Shown: positions 11,555-20,143 of the stretch, piece by piece
Layout of the letters: every line of letters starts with the position of its first letter
Position numbering within the stretch: position 1 is the first letter of the stretch
Origin: Mermis nigrescens
Taxonomy: Eukaryota > Nematoda > Enoplea > Mermithida > Mermithidae
NCBI GenBank assembly: GCA_036768485.1
Contig: JAVLUZ010000154.1
Span: 30,623,089-30,687,088, forward strand
Length of the DNA: 64,000 bases
Direction: 5' to 3'
Translations under genes and position numbers: made by a program
Notes under the pieces: generated by a model
Database searches by the model: none
Told to the model about the DNA's origin: nothing
Seen by the model: only the letters and a program-made list of their open reading frames with translations

Positions 11555-12352
11555 GGATGGTTTCGGGACTCGGAAACGGGATGCACCAATTTTTAAAATG
11601 TAATGCTTACTCCTGCTCCGTCGGTGGTTTCTACGCCCAAGGACTGGTCCGAAGTGCCTGAACTGGGGTTACCCAAGCAGACCCTCAAACTCGTTTCCGG
11701 CAAAATTTTTCCAGCCCACTAAGGGAGATTTCGGGACTCGGAGACGAGGTCTCCAGTATTTATGTAAATTGTGATGCTGTTCTCGGTTCCGTCAGGGGTT
11801 TTTCCGCCCTGGGGTAGTCCAAAGTGTCGGAACCGGGTTCTCCCAAGTATGGCCTATCAGGGTGAACCACCCCGTTTTCGGCAAAATTTCTCCCAAGGGT
11901 GTTTTCGGGACTGAGAAACGGGGTAACCCAATCTTAACATGAGATGCTGACCTCGGTTCCGTCAGGGGTTTCTCCACCTTGGGGTGATACAGAGTCCCAG
12001 AAACCGGGGTACACCAAGTAGGGCTCATCAGGGTGAGCACCCCAAATCCGTTTCCTTCTTCCACTGAAGGGGGTTTCGTAGCTCAAACTGAGTATCCCGT
12101 TATTTATAAGTGATGCTGATCCCGGTTCTGTCGGGGGTTCTCCGCTCTTGGTCCCATGTGCAGGAACCGGGATATGAGATGTTCACCCTGATAATTCCTA
12201 CTTGAGAAACCCCGGTTCCGGCACTTTCAGTCAAACCCGGGCGGAAAACCCCTGACGTAACTGGGGTCAGCACCACATGTAAAAATGGGGTACACCGTTT
12301 CCGAGTCCCGAAGTCACCCTTCAGTGGGAGATATTTAGCCGGAAACGGAGTA
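11555..12352. repeat. Composite repeat, copy 1, second GC-rich array
   Basis: About four ~200-bp units of the ggtttcggg/ggttccgtcagggg family, direct up to about 12180 and then inverted (gttccggcactttcagtc, gggcggaaaacccctgac). The same order, including the switch in orientation, recurs at 23275-23947 plus 26821-27110. The array runs into the assembly gap. Upstream, 11224-11555 shows no gene. Confidence 0.8.
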
Positions 12353-12452
12353 NNNNNNNNNNNNNNNNNNNNNNNNNNNNNNNNNNNNNNNNNNNNNNNN
12401 NNNNNNNNNNNNNNNNNNNNNNNNNNNNNNNNNNNNNNNNNNNNNNNNNNNN
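12353..12452. other. Assembly gap (100 N)
   Basis: Exactly 100 N, the usual placeholder for a gap of unknown size. It separates the GC-rich array from the Polinton remnant, so the left end of the Polinton and any genes there are missing. Confidence 0.99.
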
Positions 12453-12510
12453 CAGTTACAATAATATCTTTTTTGTTTTGTGTTTGCCTGTTTATTGTTT
12501 GCCAAGTGCC

Positions 12511-12714
12511 TTATTTGATTCTGGTACCTTCGAAGTTTGTTGATATCTTTTCCAAAAAGGGAATATTACCGCTAAGAAAGTTGTTTGCACAGTCACAGAG
12601 ACAAAGAATCTGATCCTTACTGGCTGTATTTATAATGGCGTCCCTTTGAGGTTTCCTTGCATGACTTAGAAGGTGTAAACAAATAATATTGCGTCTTAAT
12701 CGTTCTTCACCCAT
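12511..12714 (-). CDS. Small conserved Polinton protein of unknown function
   Basis: A 67-residue frame starting MGEERLRR with ATG at 12714. The pattern LHLLSHARKPQRDAIINTAS followed by QILCLCDCANNFLSGNIPF resembles a short alpha-helical protein I associate with Polinton-derived sequences in many invertebrates (leucine-rich start, RxAII, C-x-C, LxGNxP). Its function is unknown. It overlaps the end of the ATPase frame by 19 bases, suggesting a shared transcript. The C-terminus is short, and the region to its left is lost in the gap. Confidence 0.6.
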   Translation of the reverse strand: MGEERLRRNIICLHLLSHARKPQRDAIINTASKDQILCLCDCANNFLSGNIPFLEKISTNFEGTRIK

Positions 12715-13366
12715 TTTGTTTTATTTGATTTCATCACCTTTTCTGTAGTATTTATAGATTTTTGCAAATAAACAGTTGGATGACTGCTGAAGATATTCGT
12801 TTTTAGCCTAAGTTCATCTCTAGCGTTCTGAGTAAGATCAATCAAGAGATAGCCATGCGGCTGAGCAGTAGCATCGGAGTAGGCTTCTAGGAAATATGTC
12901 GGATTGGCAGGATAAAGCTGACAAGATAAAACTTGCGCCTGTAATTGATCGGCAGGATTTTTAAATAAAACTTTATGGTCAGAGTTTATGCGTGAAGTTC
13001 TGAGTCCCTCAAAGAACACATTTTGAACAATGTGAATAATGCTAATGTTCCAATGATGACAACTACGTGTAAACAGCTGTACAATCTGAGTATTACCTTT
13101 TCTCTCTTACATCAGATCGTCGAGAATCAAAAGTTGCGGTACAGGACTAAACTGTTTCAAGTATGAAAAATCAGGAAGCCCCTCTTTAAGGGAAACATTT
13201 TCAATTTTCCAGTAAAGTGGTTGATTTTCTGCAAAGCACCACCAAATCTTTTAATTTTGGTATCAATCAAGTGTGCTCCATTTTCGATTAATCGCCCAAC
13301 AAATGTAGTTTTACCGGACTTTGTTGGTCCAGAGACAAGACAGGTGAAAGGGTGTTTGAAAATCAT
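12696..13366 (-). pseudogene. FtsK/HerA-type genome-packaging ATPase, broken
   Basis: The N-terminal part (13157-13366, ATG at 13366) has the Walker A loop GPTKSGKT at residues 13-20. Between the two open parts, the minus strand encodes a Walker B-like LLILDDL followed by an in-frame TAA near 13108, then an HHWNIS motif. The C-terminal part (12696-13019) has VLFKNPADQLQAQVLSCQLYP and PHGYLLIDLTQ, as in Polinton ATPases. A frame change near 13190-13210 and the TAA disable the gene. The family pumps viral DNA into capsids. The start lies about 40 bases from the divergent TBP-like gene, with a TATA-rich spacer between. Confidence 0.85.
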
Positions 13367-13373
13367 TTTTGTT

Positions 13374-13381
13374 TATAAATA
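13374..13381 (+). promoter_or_regulatory. TATA box TATAAATA (TBP-like gene)
   Basis: TATAAATA starts 34 bases before the ATG at 13408. The spacer between the two divergent starts also has tatata(a) on the other strand, so it may work both ways. Confidence 0.5.
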
Positions 13382-13407
13382 ATTTATTATATAGGTATTG
13401 ATAGAAA

Positions 13408-13920
13408 ATGGTTACAATACAGAACATTTTGCTAACTACAGCACTACCAAACACGCTAAATCTAGATGATATCTACCTTAAATTGCCAAATACTACGCAA
13501 TACAATGGCCTAAAATTTCCAGGCATCATATTCCGATTACTCCCAGCTACACTGCTGATTTTCAAGTCGGGCAAAATTGTATGTGTTGGAGCTAAAACTG
13601 TTCAAGAAGGAGAAAATACGATAAAGGCATTCATCCATATACTAAAAATGGAGAATTTAATGTTGAAAATAAAGCCTGTGCTGTTTGTTGGCTCGGCTAA
13701 CTTGGGATTCGCATTGATCTTTGCAAGTTTTATGAGCTGGTGAAAAGAAAATGCATGTACGAAGTAGAATTATTTCCCGGCCTAGTATACAAATTTAGGA
13801 TGTGACTTTTTACTCTTTACAAGCGGAAAAATGATTCCCTTAGGTGCAAAACACAAGCACGAATTGCAAATAGCATATCAAATAGTTTCAACAATGCTCA
13901 AGCAATGCCAAATTAAATAG
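13408..13920 (+). pseudogene. TATA-binding protein (TBP)-like gene, frame-broken
   Basis: Both direct repeats of the TBP saddle fold can be recognised. Repeat 1, in the first open frame (13408-13743), has IQNILLTTALPNTLNLDDIY, FPGIIFRLLPATLLIFKSGK and IVCVGAKTV, the places of the TBP motifs LIFxSGKxVxTGAK. Repeat 2 lies in other frames just downstream: YEVELFPGLVYKF (about 13752-13795) and FLLFTSGKMIPLGAK then YQIVSTMLKQCQIK, ending TAG at 13918-13920. Two single-base frame changes, near 13700-13740 and near 13795-13805, separate the pieces. TBP binds the TATA minor groove and seeds initiation. The gene sits between divergent Polinton genes and has no introns. Whether it was captured by the element or is a host retrocopy is open. 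Confidence 0.8.
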
Positions 13921-13923
13921 CAA

Positions 13924-14235
13924 AAGTTCCAAACTTTACAAGAACTTTTCCAAACTTTCTACAAAAAATATACCAAACTTTACAAAAAGAATTTCCAAAC
14001 TTTACAAAAAATTTTCCAAACTTTGCAAAAAAATATTCCAAACTTTACAAATAGTACTATGCTTAAGCACGCAAAATTATTTCCAAACTCTGCAAAAAAT
14101 TTCCAAACTTTACAAAAAATTTCCAAACTTTACAAAAAAATTTCCAAACTTTACAAAAAAAATTTCCAAACTTTACAAAAAATTTTCCAAACTTAGCAAA
14201 AATATTTCCAAACTTTGCAAAAAAATTCTAAACTG
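13924..14235. repeat. 20-22 bp minisatellite (ttccaaactttacaaaaaa)
   Basis: About fourteen tandem units of (t)ttccaaactttacaaaaaa, 20-22 bp each, with drift (tttgc, tttct) and one interruption around 14050-14075. It fills the space between the TBP-like gene and the next convergent ORF. Confidence 0.9.
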
Positions 14236-14252
14236 CATCAATTTGCACTTTT

Positions 14253-14570
14253 TTAGATCAGGATCTTTGACATTGATGAGGTGAAATGCTCATCAATATT
14301 TTTTATGTACAGATTTGCATAGTAAAATTTGGCCTCTAGACTTAAAAATTCCCATAAATTGAACAGTACGCACAATTCGCCTCTTTGTAGACGTGCTCCT
14401 ATATACTTTGAAAAGCTCGAAACGGCGTTTCCGTCCATCCCTACCAATGTCTGCCTAAATTGTTTGCTCATTTTTGGCCAAAAATACTCGCCGAGTGCGG
14501 CGTCTGAAAAGTACGTGTACTGTGACAAACGGTATAAAGTGTGATTGAAAAAACACTGTCCAAGCACCAT
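14253..14570 (-). CDS. Polinton ORF of unknown function (105 aa)
   Basis: ATG at 14570, stop at 14253; a TATAAATA box begins 36 bases upstream on the same strand. The product (MVLGQCFFNHTLYRLSQYTY ... NLYIKNIDEHFTSSMSKILI) has no motif I recognise. The stretch LGEYFWPKMSKQFRQ resembles IGSCFWGYMSEEFKQ in the ORF at 15818-16033, so the two may be related. It has no signal peptide or clear membrane segment and lies directly downstream of the integrase gene. Confidence 0.5.
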   Translation of the reverse strand: MVLGQCFFNHTLYRLSQYTYFSDAALGEYFWPKMSKQFRQTLVGMDGNAVSSFSKYIGARLQRGELCVLFNLWEFLSLEAKFYYANLYIKNIDEHFTSSMSKILI

Positions 14571-14598
14571 TTTTTAAAATTCTGATAATCGAAATAAC

Positions 14599-14606
14599 TA
14601 TTTATA
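14599..14606 (-). promoter_or_regulatory. TATA box TATAAATA (ORF 14253-14570)
   Basis: TATAAATA on the minus strand, 36 bases before the ATG at 14570, overlapping the 3' end of the integrase gene. Confidence 0.45.
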
Positions 14607-15666
14607 CTTGTAGCACATTAGAGACCCATGAGTCGAATTTGGGCGGGTAGCCCCTCCAGCGTACCAGATAATCAGTTTTTGCGCCTCTTTTTCTTGTTTT
14701 TATAATTTTTTCAATAATGAACAAATCGTCGGTGGAAACATTAATTTTTTGCAGTTCGGGCTCGTAAAATATACCCTCTAATTTTTCGCCCATTTGATCT
14801 TCTAAACCATAGACAGGCGGGGTTCTAGCAATATCTTTCCTTAATTAAAAAATACTCCTCGGTCCAATTGGGCCAGAACCCCTTTTCGAATGTGCGCTTC
14901 ACTTTACTTATTCTGACTTTATCGCCAATTTCGAATCTGAACTCAGTTTGATTATCGTCGCTAAGACGGAATGCTCTGTTTAATATTTCACGCTCGTTCT
15001 TAGCCGTCACATTCGCCGGACACGTGCCTATTGTTCTATGGAACGAATTGTTGTAATTTTTCATAATTTTTGGCAAAACGTCAATATACTTGTACGTGTT
15101 GCTTTTAGTAAAATACCTCCACATGCGTTCTTTGAGTGTTCTTTTGAAACGCTCTACTACAGATGCCTTCATCTCGCTTTTAGTCGTAAAAAAATCTACA
15201 GATTCTGATTTCAAAAATTTCTGAAACTCGTTGTTTACAAATTCTTTGCCCGCATCCGTTTGTAGCTTATAGGGTTTGCGGTCAGACGACGCGAAAATTG
15301 TTCTAAAAGCCTCGACAATATCTTTAGAATTTTTGCTTTTTATGGGCACGGACCATGCGTACTTTGAGAAAATGTCTATGCAGTTGAGTAGGTACTTAAA
15401 ATTTTCGTTATGGTCGGCTAGCGGATTGCAAGATCGACCAAATCCGCCTGCCACTGTTCGTCTATGCTACTTACTAGGACTTTGTTCCGAGAATATCGTT
15501 TAAATGCGGGTTTGTGTAAAGTGTAGGTGGGTTGTTTGTCCAACCACGCTTTTACCTGTTCCAATTTGACGGTCGGGGCGAATCCTTTTGACGCGAGTGT
15601 AAAGTTGGTTGACGCCAGTGAACCCGCTTTGCGGGTCGTAGTACAGTTTTTCAGTATTTTATCCAT
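14602..15666 (-). pseudogene. Polinton retrovirus-like integrase with chromodomain, broken
   Basis: The integrase inserts element DNA into chromosomes. The N-terminal segment (15418-15666, ATG 15666) ends in DEQWQADLVDL, carrying the first catalytic Asp. After a frame change near 15420 the catalytic core continues (14825-15454). It has YLLNCIDIFSKYAWSVPIKS, KLQTDAGKEF (second Asp), then KASVVERFKRTLKERMWRYF (catalytic Glu), and SFHRTIGTCPANV. A second frame change near 14835 leads to the C-terminal chromodomain at 14602-14793 (FIIEKIIKTRKRGAKTDYLV then RWRGYPPKFDSWV), which would read histone marks and steer insertion. The full D,D,E triad is visible but the gene is split in three. Confidence 0.92.
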
Positions 15667-15817
15667 GACCGTTTTTTTCTTCTGAATTTTATTTATTTAT
15701 TAACATTACAACACACGATTTACATGATAATCGATACAATTTTCGTACAAATTCTCCCACATATTTTTTCCATTTATGTCGAACGACGACCATAGACTAC
15801 ATATAGCGTCAATATCT

Positions 15818-16033
15818 TTATTCAGAATCGTTTGCTTTTATATTTTGCGCAAAGACCCAGAACGCGTTGCGTTTATCACTGTCGCGTTGCTCTTGTTTAA
15901 ACTCTTCGCTCATGTATCCCCAGAAACACGAGCCTATATTTTGAACATTTCTGACGCTCAAGTAGCGGTTGTTGGCTTTCTCAACGAGCCTTCGAACAAA
16001 ATGATGATATGCTAGTTCGCCAGGAGAAGACAT
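15818..16033 (-). CDS. Polinton ORF of unknown function (71 aa)
   Basis: I chose the ATG at 16033 (MSSPGELAYHHFVRRLVEKA), because a minus-strand TATAAATA lies 52 bases upstream and the in-frame extension before it overlaps that promoter. The product is charged, with IGSCFWGYMSEEFKQ resembling a segment of the ORF at 14253-14570. No known domain is recognised. Its position just upstream of the integrase on the same strand suggests an element gene. Confidence 0.5.
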   Translation of the reverse strand: MSSPGELAYHHFVRRLVEKANNRYLSVRNVQNIGSCFWGYMSEEFKQEQRDSDKRNAFWVFAQNIKANDSE

Positions 16034-16077
16034 GGTTAGTTGCTTGTAACATATAAAATATACCTGGCGCACGCCCT

Positions 16078-16085
16078 TATTTATA
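16078..16085 (-). promoter_or_regulatory. TATA box TATAAATA (ORF 15818-16033)
   Basis: Minus-strand TATAAATA followed by agggcgtgcgccag and the leader to the ATG at 16033. Confidence 0.5.
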
Positions 16086-16099
16086 GACTTTTAGTAAGC

Positions 16100-16423
16100 A
16101 GCCTTGGCCTTTTCCTCCTCGGCCTGCTGCTCAGTGTAGCGCTTTTAGGACGCGTTGCCCTGCTTCTTGCATGGCCCTATTGAATTCGCAGCACCTGGGG
16201 CACATTTGTATATTCAAGTACCACCTGCCTGGCATTTGTTTCGAAAAAATCCCTTTCAGAACTATTTTTCTGACAAAAGTAGCATAGGTGAATCATCAGG
16301 GGGAACATGGGGCGCTCCAGATTTCTACCACATAGCTCTATAGGCGGTCTGAATCGACCTCCCATAGGGCTTATTTTCTCCTTCAGTAAACGGCAATTTT
16401 TTGAATTCTCTCAATTCTTCCAT
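16100..16423 (-). pseudogene. Degenerate Polinton ORF of unknown function
   Basis: A minus-strand start at 16423 (MEELREFKKLPFTEGENKPY) follows a TATAAATA at 16471-16478. After about 30 residues the frame is closed, while another frame (16177-16365) stays open for about 60 residues. I recognise no family. It reads as a small decayed gene divergent from the polymerase. Confidence 0.35.
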
Positions 16424-16470
16424 TTTTTAATACAAGAAAATCCCAAGTTAAAGCAGTAAAACACTTCTAG

Positions 16471-16495
16471 TATTTATAGGTTTTGTCTATAAATA
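16471..16495. promoter_or_regulatory. Back-to-back TATA boxes of a divergent promoter
   Basis: A minus-strand TATAAATA (16471-16478) and a plus-strand TATAAATA (16488-16495) lie ten bases apart. The plus box starts 38 bases before the polymerase ATG at 16526, the minus box 55 bases before the ATG at 16423. Confidence 0.5.
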
Positions 16496-16525
16496 AGAGT
16501 ACATTTTGACTTGTTTTGGTTAAAC

Positions 16526-17323
16526 ATGGATGTAAATCAATATTATGAAGTAGGTGAACTTCCACCCATTTCTGTTTGTAGGTTCAAATCTACTGCAAAA
16601 ACGTTTCTGTTGAAGTTTCGAAACATTTATGACTGCCCTAATATAATTGAGCTTTTCGAACCGATTTTTGAGGATGTTGTCCAGAAAATATTACATGACT
16701 ACCCTTCAGACTGCATGGTAGGCATTGAAATTAGGCAACCTAGTTTACATGAGCGGGTAATAGTCCCATTCACTCAGCGTAAACATTTGAATGCTGAAAA
16801 GATTTTGAGTATTATGGAAAAGGTCGCTCAATCTAAAAAGGAGTTTAGCCTTGATGAATGTATGAAACTTAGGGTAGTTGTTGTTGACAAGAAGCCCCAG
16901 TGGGGTACAGGTTTAAGTAAATTTAATTCAGATGCTAGGACATTTTGCAAAAATGGAGGAGCATATATTAAAATCACATCGAATGATAACCTATCACTAG
17001 CCAGAGCCATTGTAACAGGAATAGCAAAGCTGGACAACAGCCAAAAATGGGAGGCTATTAGGAAAGGAGACAAGAACCGTTATACTTTGCAAAAGCAGCT
17101 TGCATTAGAGCTGATGCATAAGGCTAATCTTAGCACTAACGAAGAAATATATGGTATAGATGCTGTAGCAAAAATTCAAAATGTACTAACGCCTAATTAC
17201 CAGATCATAGTATACTCAGGCGATGTTATATTTTTCGAAGGACCTAAAGCTGATAAGGTTATTAATTTACACGCTGCTTACGATCACTATGATTTAATTA
17301 CAAAAATGCCCAAGCTGCAGTAA
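16526..17323 (+). pseudogene. Polinton protein-primed DNA polymerase B, N-terminal part only
   Basis: Start at the ATG at 16526 (MDVNQYYEVGELPPISV). The 265-residue product has features I associate with the region before the exonuclease domain of Polinton polymerases. These include RFKSTAKTFLLKFRNIYD, SLHERVIVPFTQRKHLNAE, FCKNGGAYIKITSNDNLSLA, RAIVTGIAKLD, YGIDAVAKIQ and AAYDHYDLITKMP. The protein normally goes on through exonuclease and palm motifs for roughly a further 700 or more residues. Here a TAA follows KLQ and nothing matching continues downstream, so the gene is truncated. Unlike its neighbours, this part has no internal frame change. Confidence 0.8.
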
Positions 17324-17439
17324 GCCGAGCAAAGCAATATTTTGCATACTTTCACGAACGATCAATTGATGAGCACATACTCTGCTACATTGTGCTTAAA
17401 AACTAAATATTGCCAAGTGTAAAGCGATGATGGTGGGCG

Positions 17440-18350
17440 CGTTTGGGTGAAATCGGTTCTCCTGGCCCTGGGCCCCTGGCCCTGGGCGGGTGGGCAGGTG
17501 GCGGCGGCAGATCCCAGGAAAATTTTGGGCATGTCTGAACATGTTTGGGGGAAGTCTGGGGGAAACCCCCACCGTCAAGGACCCCTTAGGACTAGTGTTA
17601 GCTTAAGCTCTCAGGGCACCATCCCCTTCCCCTGGCCTCATGGGCAGGTCCAGGCACACTCTCCAGCCCTTAGGCCTCTGGTACCTTAGGCATCATCCCT
17701 TAGGCTTCTGGGCACCTTAGGCTTAGAAAAATCAATACTTCCCGGGAAACTCCCTTTCCTCCCCTCCTTGGGCAGGTCTGGGCATGCTCAGCAGCTCCTA
17801 TCCCTCATCACTGTCTATCCCTCACCCTTTCTCCCTGGCCCTACCCCCAGGGGGCAAGTCTGGGATCGCCCGCCTATCCTTAAGCACTGTATATGTTATA
17901 TCATTGGGGCCAGGGAGACATTCCGGGCATGTTTGGGCAGGCCCCTACCCCAGGGACCACTTAAGACTAGGTTAGCTTAGGCTTACAGGACAAGTATGGA
18001 CGTGTTCCTATGCTACAACACAGCCTATGCTACAGCATTGCGCCCCTGCCCATATTATATTATTGGCCATACTTCATCATTGTCTATCCTTAACCATTGC
18101 TCCCTGAGAAAAAGCCAGAGAGCAGAGTTCGGCCCATCCGCCTATGCTTAAGCATAGAGTATCTTATATCATTGCCTATCCTTAACCACTGCACCCTGGG
18201 AAAAAGCCAGGGTGCAAGTCTGGGCTCGCCCGCTTATCCTTAAGCATAGGGTATATTATATCATTGGCCTATCCTTAACCATTGTGCATCCTTCAGAGTT
18301 GCCTATCCTTAAGCATAGGGTATCTTATAAAATTGGTGCCAGGGAGACAC
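17440..18350. repeat. Degenerate tandem repeats (cctggccctgggc / cctatccttaagcatagggtat)
   Basis: A first part (17440-17760) is rich in ccctgggc, cttagg and gggcaggt. A second part (17860-18340) repeats gcctatccttaagcatagggtatcttatatcattg several times, with gggaaaaagccaggg spacers. Units are imperfect. No gene is seen. The block lies between the polymerase truncation and copy 2 of the composite repeat. Confidence 0.7.
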
Positions 18351-18376
18351 GCTTAACTACTTACATTTAGAAAATT

Positions 18377-19836
18377 ACTATGAATAAGGGCCCAACCAAA
18401 ATCTTACTAATGAGAAAGATATGGAGGAAGGCACTGCATGGAGAACACATTGGACCTGTTAAAGAACAGGCAAACAATACATGACACGACCAAACCTTCA
18501 AAAGGTGTATACCTACATATGTTGTACGTACATAGGCAACCAAATGCGACAAATACCTTCATATTCATCGGTTTTTAGCCTTCGTTTTACTTCATTTCGC
18601 ACAGATTTTTTATTTTCAGACCCTACACCCTCAGGAGCATGCTAAAACCCGGGGAAAAGTAGAATCCAGAAAACGTAAACGTATGTATGTATGTAAGCTG
18701 AAATGGAAAGGGAAACGATGGGTAAAATCGGAAACGGAAACCAGAACTTACATATGCTTTTGTATCCAGATTCTGTCAGAGGTTTCTCCGCCCCGGGGGT
18801 CGTCAAAAGTGCCGGAACCAGGGTTTCCCAACTACAGTCCGTTTCATTTAGCTTTGAGGTTTTTGAAAAATTTAAAATGCCTACAAAAGTGTTTTAAACT
18901 AATACGGTAAATATGGTATATGGAGTCATATGGAGACGTATCTATGCCATTGCTAAGCCGCATTACTGCAACAAAATTTCAAAGCGCTTTTGAAGCCTGA
19001 TTCTTTGCAGGGAAAATTTAAAAGAAAACCGCAAAGTTAAATGAAACAAACTATAGGACCCATCAGGTGAATACCCCCAACCCCGTTTCCGGCTACATAT
19101 ATGTGTCCCACTTAAGGGTGGTTTCGGGACTGAGAAACGGGGTACCCCTATACATATTTAACATGTGATGTTGAATCCGGTTCCGTCAGGGTTCCTTCGC
19201 CCTGGGCTGATCCAAAGTGCTGGAATCGGGTTTCCCCGAGTACATACATACATACATATGTAGGCCTATTAGGCTGAACACCCCAATCCCGTTTTCGGCA
19301 AATTTCTCCCACTTAGGAGTGATTTAGGGACAACGGGGTACCCAAATATTTAACATGTGATGATTGATCGGTTAGAGCTTCTCGCCCTGTGGGTCGTCCA
19401 AAGTGCCGAAACCAGGTTTTCCCAAGTAGGGCCCATCAAGGTAAACACCCCGACCTTGTTTTTGACAAAATTCCTTCTATCTACATCGGGGTGGTTTCAG
19501 AACTCGAAAACAGGGTACCCTTGACAGTTGATGCTGACCCTAGTTCCATCGCGGGCTTCTCCGTCGTGATCCAAGTGCCGGAACGACGTTTTCAGTGTAA
19601 CATGCATGATTGTTTAGTTTAAGATGCCAAGATCAGAAAAGCCTACGAATTCATACTCTAAAACATATCTCATAAAGGACATCAAATCTTCTACTTATTT
19701 ACAGAAAAATTTGAACTATTCTGAAGTTTGAGAATTAAAATCATAATATACTTTTAAAAACCTACTTTTTCATTACAGTAATTAAAATGGCAGCCATATT
19801 CAACTTTTTTACTTCTTATCCAAATCAAACTAACAG
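18377..19836. repeat. Composite repeat, copy 2, first part
   Basis: It matches 8029-9770 in order and sequence, from aataagggcccaacc through tatggaggaaggcactgcatgg and the GC-rich array (cccactta to cccactta at 19107 and 19318 gives a 211-bp unit) to gaattcatactctaaaacatatctc and aaaatggcagccatatt. It then continues into caaatcaaactaacag, matching 10629-10644. It is interrupted by a 219-bp MITE and ends at the Harbinger insertion. Confidence 0.85.
18835..19053. mobile_element. Tc1/mariner-like MITE, 219 bp
   Basis: The inverted ends CAGTCCGTTTCATTTAGCTT and (complement) TAGTTTGTTTCATTTAACTT are flanked by TA (18833-18834, 19054-19055). Copy 1 of the host repeat has the empty site (tttcccaactaggtacc near 8473). 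A second copy lies at about 59885-60103. Confidence 0.8.
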
Positions 19837-19842
19837 GGGTGG

Positions 19843-20050
19843 GTTTCTCATAAGACGTTCTAAGCTTAGACGCGTCTAAATTTCTAGATTTAGACGCGTC
19901 GATTCTTAACTGTGTTTCTCATAAGACGTCTAAGTTAGACGCGTCGAAATTTCGTCGAAGTTAGACGCGTCGATTCTTAACTGTGTTTCTCATAAAACGT
20001 CTAAGTTAGACGCGTCGAAATTTCGTCGAAGTTAGACGTGATTTAGACGA
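19843..20050. repeat. 71-bp subterminal repeats of the Harbinger element
   Basis: gtttctcataa starts at 19843, 19914 and 19985, exactly 71 bp apart. Each unit holds paired ttagacgcgtc motifs around tcgaaatttcgtcgaag, the sort of repeated site a transposase would bind. Confidence 0.85.
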
Positions 20051-20143
20051 ATCACTAGACGAGGCAGGGGGCTGGGTTAACTTTTGATTAAAAGCTTATT
20101 CTTTGCATCAGCATGAGCACATAAAAGTTGTTTTCGTGAAAAT

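Larger units (their letters stand above)
12453..17323. mobile_element. Polinton/Maverick (adintovirus-like) remnant
   Basis: The set of packaging ATPase, retrovirus-like integrase with chromodomain and the N-terminal part of a protein-primed family B DNA polymerase is diagnostic of Polintons. Order and strand are: small conserved ORF (-), ATPase (-), TBP-like (+), unknown (-), integrase (-), unknown (-), degenerate unknown (-), polymerase (+). Capsid and protease genes are not seen. Several genes carry frame changes or stops and the polymerase is cut short, so the copy is inactive. No terminal repeats were found; the left side is in the gap. Confidence 0.88.

Noticed and set aside
13924..14235. 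Regular short repeats resembling a CRISPR array
   Set aside because: Units of 20-22 bp are contiguous without unique spacers, and the context is eukaryotic; it is a minisatellite.
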